From Promethearchaeota archaeon (lineage in GTDB: Archaea; Asgardarchaeota; Lokiarchaeia; Sigyniarchaeales; SOKP01): a DNA stretch of 7,058 bases. Every line of letters begins with the position of its first letter. Positions within the stretch are counted from its first letter, which is position 1. Both the position numbers and the translations under genes were made by a program. The stretch is taken from NCBI GenBank assembly GCA_030606095.1, contig JAUWHC010000131.1, positions 1 to 7,058 on the forward strand, read 5' to 3'. Positions 4,543-7,058 of the stretch are shown here, one piece after another. The notes beneath the pieces are model-generated. The model worked only from the letters and a program-made list of their open reading frames with translations, did no database searches and was not told where the DNA came from.

Positions 4543-5835
4543 ATGGCAACCCACGAATTAGTAAAAATCGATTCGCTAGAAGTCGACTCCGTTAACAACC
4601 CTCTGGAGCGCTGCGATATTTGCGGTTCTTGCGACATTGTCGAAACTCGTGAGGGCTTCACCTGTCGGGATTGTGGTATCGTTCTGGAAGTTCAGAAATT
4701 AGAGTACCACAGACCATACGACGCCGACATCGTTCAATATGCCGTCTTGGGTAAAACTCAGATGGGATACAAAAGCGAAAGGATTCGTGCGAAAAACTCG
4801 GTTAGGCTCGAAGGGTTAAACAGGCTAGACTCTCACCGTACAAGCGAGGAAAACATTGTAACTTCGGCAAGAATTGCTATAAAAAGCATTTTAACAAACC
4901 TTGACTTTCCTCTGAGCGACTCTATTAGTATTCTGGAAATCTTTAAAAGGATTCGGGCTCAGCTAGGAAAAGGCACGAAGTACAGGAGCGCCGAAATGTT
5001 GGTCCCTTGCGTGATTTATTTTTATTACAAGCACAACAATACGCCCATAAGCGAAAAAGATTTGTTAGAGGTTTCAAATATTTCTAAAAAAGATTTCAAC
5101 GAGTTCAAGATTCCTATGGCGAGTTTATGGCCGCAATACAAAGAAAGAGACCGCAAGGAATATATAATCCAAAGAATATTAGAAATTACCGAACATTTCG
5201 ATTTAGGGATGCCGTTTTACTACCAGTCTTATAAGATTTTATCTCGGTTTTACGAAAGCATTAAAAACACAAAAGACGACGTTATCGTGGGTCTCATAAC
5301 CTCCATCACTCTGCTCTGTTCTCAGCCGAAGGGAGTGAGCGTCTCAGCTCTTTGTGAGAGGTTAGGGATCAAGATGTCGACAATCCACAGGCAAGTCGAA
5401 AGAAAAATTATGGATCGATTTAGAGTTCCAGGTTTTAAGAGTTTAGTAAAATCCGCAAGCTTGTTAAAGAAAGTAATGACTAAATTAGGCGTACTCGACC
5501 CTGTTTTTGCTAATATAGACGGAGAACCTGTCGATTACGAAGATTCGCTCGTTGATGGTGCCGACATTGTTCAAGTAATCTTAGGAAACGCAACCCCAGT
5601 TTTTAACAACTTAAACGAGAGCAAAGATTTTTACCTATTCTTAAAAAACCTTAACGGTTATCTGGTTGTGTCTATTATTCATGCATTAGATAATAATAAC
5701 AATAATAATAATTACAAAATAATTCACAATATCGTTAGCGAAAGAAACATTTCAAAAAGAGTAGGAAAAAGAGAAAGCGTCAAGCTGGAATTGTGGAAGT
5801 ACTACAATCCGAAAGCCCCTCCATTGATTTGCTAG
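4543..5835 (+). CDS. tfb: TFB/TFIIB-family transcription factor with long C-terminal extension, 430 aa
   Basis: General initiation factor that bridges TBP-bound promoters and RNA polymerase. The N-terminal zinc ribbon has Cys24 and Cys27 (CDIC) and Cys41 and Cys44 in CRDCGIVLE, a TFB signature. Residues 66-103 form the B-reader/linker region (LGKTQMGYKSERIR, then RLEGLNRL). Two cyclin-fold repeats follow at about 104-200 and 206-300. The second carries a helix-turn-helix (VSVSALCERLGIKMSTIHRQVERK, 265-288) as in BRE-recognising TFBs. Typical archaeal TFBs have about 300 residues. Here some 130 extra residues (301-430) follow, unlike anything I recognise, including an Asp-Asn7 tract (383-390). 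Monocistronic with its own promoter and followed by oligo-T tracts. The divergent linker and added domain suggest an alternative, perhaps specialised, TFB paralog rather than the housekeeping one. Confidence 0.88.
   Translation: MATHELVKIDSLEVDSVNNPLERCDICGSCDIVETREGFTCRDCGIVLEVQKLEYHRPYDADIVQYAVLGKTQMGYKSERIRAKNSVRLEGLNRLDSHRTSEENIVTSARIAIKSILTNLDFPLSDSISILEIFKRIRAQLGKGTKYRSAEMLVPCVIYFYYKHNNTPISEKDLLEVSNISKKDFNEFKIPMASLWPQYKERDRKEYIIQRILEITEHFDLGMPFYYQSYKILSRFYESIKNTKDDVIVGLITSITLLCSQPKGVSVSALCERLGIKMSTIHRQVERKIMDRFRVPGFKSLVKSASLLKKVMTKLGVLDPVFANIDGEPVDYEDSLVDGADIVQVILGNATPVFNNLNESKDFYLFLKNLNGYLVVSIIHALDNNNNNNNYKIIHNIVSERNISKRVGKRESVKLELWKYYNPKAPPLIC
5692..5712 (+). repeat. AAT trinucleotide tract coding for seven Asn
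   Basis: Seven Asn codons, AAT except for one AAC, sit in frame in the C-terminal extension of the TFB-like protein. Such tracts can change length by slippage without breaking the frame; the AAC interruption argues that it is fairly stable. Confidence 0.8.
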
Positions 5836-5862
5836 CGACGGGTTAATTCTGAATTTTAACTT

Positions 5863-5900
5863 CCTTTTTCTTGATTTTCCTTTTTTTCTATAATTTTTTT
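5863..5900 (+). terminator. Oligo-T terminator series after the TFB-like gene
   Basis: T5, T7 and T7 runs on the plus strand begin about 28 nt after the TAG at 5833-5835. Multiple T tracts are the normal form of archaeal intrinsic termination. The rest of the convergent spacer to 6107 is T-rich without a convincing gene. Confidence 0.55.
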
Positions 5901-6054
5901 ATTTCCTGCTGCTCTTCTTTTTTACTTTCTGTTAATTCTTTATTAGCTTTTTTTATTAGATGTTATATCTTTTTTCACGAGGATTCGAAAATTTTTGATT
6001 CCCTTACTTTATTAGCCTATATGCTTCTTTTGACAAAAAGCTGGTTAAAACTAG

Positions 6055-6073
6055 CTAAAATTAAAATAAAAAA
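6055..6073 (-). terminator. Oligo-T terminator of the nuclease gene
   Basis: On the minus strand a T6 run followed by ATTTTAATTTT begins about 35 nt after the stop at 6108, facing the TFB terminators in the convergent spacer. Confidence 0.4.
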
Positions 6074-6107
6074 TCTTGTTTCCAACCACATTGGTAATTC
6101 TTTTTTT

Positions 6108-6692
6108 CTAATCAAAACTAAAGTTGGACGGTAAATAAGGGCGTAATTTTTTTGGTAAAACATCGTCGAGATTTGCTACGTCTTTATCGATTAGATCTAT
6201 TAGGTTTTTATCGTTTTTTTTATAGAGTTTTTTCTTCAATTCTTTTCTCTTTAGATATTTTTTATCCTCAAGACCCCAGTATTCTATCCACACTTTCTTA
6301 CCTATTGGTATAAAAAAATCGCTGTAGAGATCCTCTTCGATCGGAACTTTCCTTTCGTAAGCGTGAACGATCCCTTTATTATATAACCAATTATCGATTA
6401 TCTGCTCTGCCTTTGACCTGACCATATGACCGTCCTCTGTTCTATAAGTAGCAGGAAATTTGGATCGGAAATTCTTCTCTTCGACTTCGACATCTGAGAT
6501 TTTGTGATTGTCAGATACTTTTTGCTTTGACTTATTACTTTTAAGCCAGCATTCAGAACATAAAGGTTTTGCGCCTTTTTTCCACTTACCGCAATCTTCA
6601 CATTTAGTTATTTTACCTTCGTCTTTTAATTTAAAACAATTCTTGCATAACGGATAATAACCGGATTTTGCTCCACATATTTGGCATACCAT
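6108..6692 (-). CDS. Double zinc-ribbon PD-(D/E)XK-like nuclease, 194 aa
   Basis: Two C4 zinc ribbons open the protein: Cys3/Cys6 with Cys16/Cys19, and Cys31/Cys34 with Cys45/Cys48. A charged linker (50-78) follows, then a restriction-endonuclease-like core: RSKAEQIIDNWLYNKGI (92-108) with Glu96, YERKVPI (112-118), Asp125 in SDFFI and Glu137 in VWIEYWG. The Glu-then-Asp-then-IExWG arrangement is that of Vsr- and endonuclease-like archaeal proteins. The usual Lys of ExK is replaced by Trp139, so catalysis may use Lys143/Lys144 or the protein may have shifted function. The C terminus (KYLKRKELKKKLY.., LIDLID) completes the fold. Probably acts on DNA; a repair or defence role is inferred. ATG 6692 has a TATATAAA box about 20-25 bp upstream and GAGGT 11 nt upstream. 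Monocistronic. Confidence 0.78.
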   Translation of the reverse strand: MVCQICGAKSGYYPLCKNCFKLKDEGKITKCEDCGKWKKGAKPLCSECWLKSNKSKQKVSDNHKISDVEVEEKNFRSKFPATYRTEDGHMVRSKAEQIIDNWLYNKGIVHAYERKVPIEEDLYSDFFIPIGKKVWIEYWGLEDKKYLKRKELKKKLYKKNDKNLIDLIDKDVANLDDVLPKKLRPYLPSNFSFD

Positions 6693-6708
6693 TTTTTTAT
6701 CGACCTCT

Positions 6709-6716
6709 TTTATATA
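6709..6716 (-). promoter_or_regulatory. TATA box of the nuclease gene
   Basis: TATATAAA on the minus strand is centred about 20 bp before ATG 6692, which puts the transcript start at or very near the ATG. The GAGGT at 6703-6707 would then lie outside the main transcript. Confidence 0.5.
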
Positions 6717-6795
6717 TACTACAAGTTGGCGTTTAATTTCTTTATATTTTGCTAAAATAAGTTTTACATCAAAATTTGTTTGTCGAGATTAAGTG

Positions 6796-6828
6796 TATAA
6801 ATAACTATAAAAATAAGTATAAAAAAAA
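6796..6828. repeat. Three TATAAA units in the divergent spacer
   Basis: TATAAATAAC, TATAAAAATAAG and TATAAAAAAAA follow each other with 10- and 12-bp spacing, about one helical turn. This may be clustered TBP sites or simple AT-rich drift. No gene start lies 25 bp away on either strand. Confidence 0.3.
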
Positions 6829-6887
6829 TGATTTAAGGCTTATTTAATGAGTTAATTTACCTTTTTTTTAGTTCTTTAGACTTTTTC

Positions 6888-6896
6888 TTTTATAAG
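6888..6896 (+). promoter_or_regulatory. Alternative upstream TATA for the right-end gene
   Basis: TTTTATAAG would start RNA near 6917, giving a leader of about 35 nt before ATG 6951. It competes with the closer TTTTTTAAA box. Confidence 0.3.
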
Positions 6897-6921
6897 CTTT
6901 CGGTAAATTTAGTATTAAAGC

Positions 6922-6930
6922 TTTTTTAAA
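6922..6930 (+). promoter_or_regulatory. TATA box of the right-end membrane protein gene
   Basis: TTTTTTAAA is centred 25 bp before ATG 6951, the leaderless spacing seen for the other first genes. Confidence 0.45.
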
Positions 6931-6950
6931 ACTTATTCACGTGAAATATC

Positions 6951-7058
6951 ATGAGAAAAAAAAACAAGAAAACTATAGTTATAATTTTTGGAGTTATATC
7001 AATCGTATTTTTAGCTGGTTTTTTAAACCTTACAAACGAGCCCACTACCGCCCCCATT
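6951..7058 (+). CDS. N-terminus of a membrane-anchored or secreted protein (partial)
   Basis: Thirty-six codons are visible before the window ends. MRKKNKK is a basic n-region, IVIIFGVISIVFLAGFL (about 9-25) is a hydrophobic helix, and NLTNEPTTAPI begins a Thr/Pro-containing stretch typical of an extracellular stalk. This is a signal peptide or single N-terminal anchor, with no lipobox Cys in view. The codons shift to G+C-rich ones (CCC, GCC) after the helix. The protein's function cannot be told from this part. The start is supported by a TATA box 25 bp upstream, with GTGA at 6941-6944 as a weak ribosome-binding motif. Confidence 0.65.
   Translation, partial: MRKKNKKTIVIIFGVISIVFLAGFLNLTNEPTTAPI

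Noticed and set aside
5871..6134. Plus-strand frame of 87 codons, very rich in Phe, Leu and Ile
   Set aside because: The hydrophobicity follows from T-rich terminator DNA; it overlaps the nuclease 3' end and lacks a promoter at the right distance.
6398..6601. Minus-strand frame of 67 codons within the nuclease gene
   Set aside because: Shadow frame of the nuclease gene.

Overview
The window reads as archaeal chromosomal DNA of low GC, with coding parts clearly richer in G+C than the very AT-rich spacers. The archaeal call rests on a RadA recombinase with its N-terminal helix-hairpin-helix domain, a TFB/TFIIB-type general transcription factor, several small zinc-ribbon proteins, a RadB-like RecA-fold ATPase, TATA boxes placed about 25 bp before start codons (leaderless transcription), and oligo-T terminators. 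The divergent TFB with a long C-terminal extension and the long spacers would suit an Asgard-type or other deep-branching mesophilic archaeon. That is an impression only; no rRNA or other lineage marker is present.

Layout. The left half is all on the minus strand. Reading right to left: a C4 zinc-ribbon gene (3825-3595) with an oligo-T terminator; a 16-bp perfect palindrome; a possible 32-residue gene (3520-3422) with its own oligo-T tract; a three-gene operon made of an M50-like membrane metalloprotease (3210-2449), a two-helix membrane protein (2448-2104, start abutting the previous stop) and a RadB-like ATPase (2083-1373); a Cys-rich zinc-ribbon protein (1282-905); and radA (773 to beyond base 1). 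The reading frame of radA is broken near its start by one extra A in an A5 run. A roughly 690-bp spacer without a credible gene (3854-4542) separates this block from a divergent TFB-like gene on the plus strand (4543-5835). The TFB gene runs convergently into a minus-strand gene for a double zinc-ribbon PD-(D/E)XK-like nuclease (6692-6108). A plus-strand gene for a membrane-anchored or secreted protein starts at 6951 and leaves the window.

How the genes work together. RadA and the nuclease point to DNA recombination and repair, and the TFB and zinc-ribbon proteins to transcription. The membrane protease, two-helix protein and RecA-fold ATPase are joined in one operon with a Shine-Dalgarno-coupled junction; no known system with this composition came to mind, so it is the best candidate for something undescribed. 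First genes of units look leaderless (TATA centre 24-26 bp from the start codon at 1282, 3210, 3825, 6692 and 6951), whereas internal or short-leader genes carry GAGGTG or GTGAT motifs. This regularity let me move the protease start from an upstream TTG at 3267 to the ATG at 3210.
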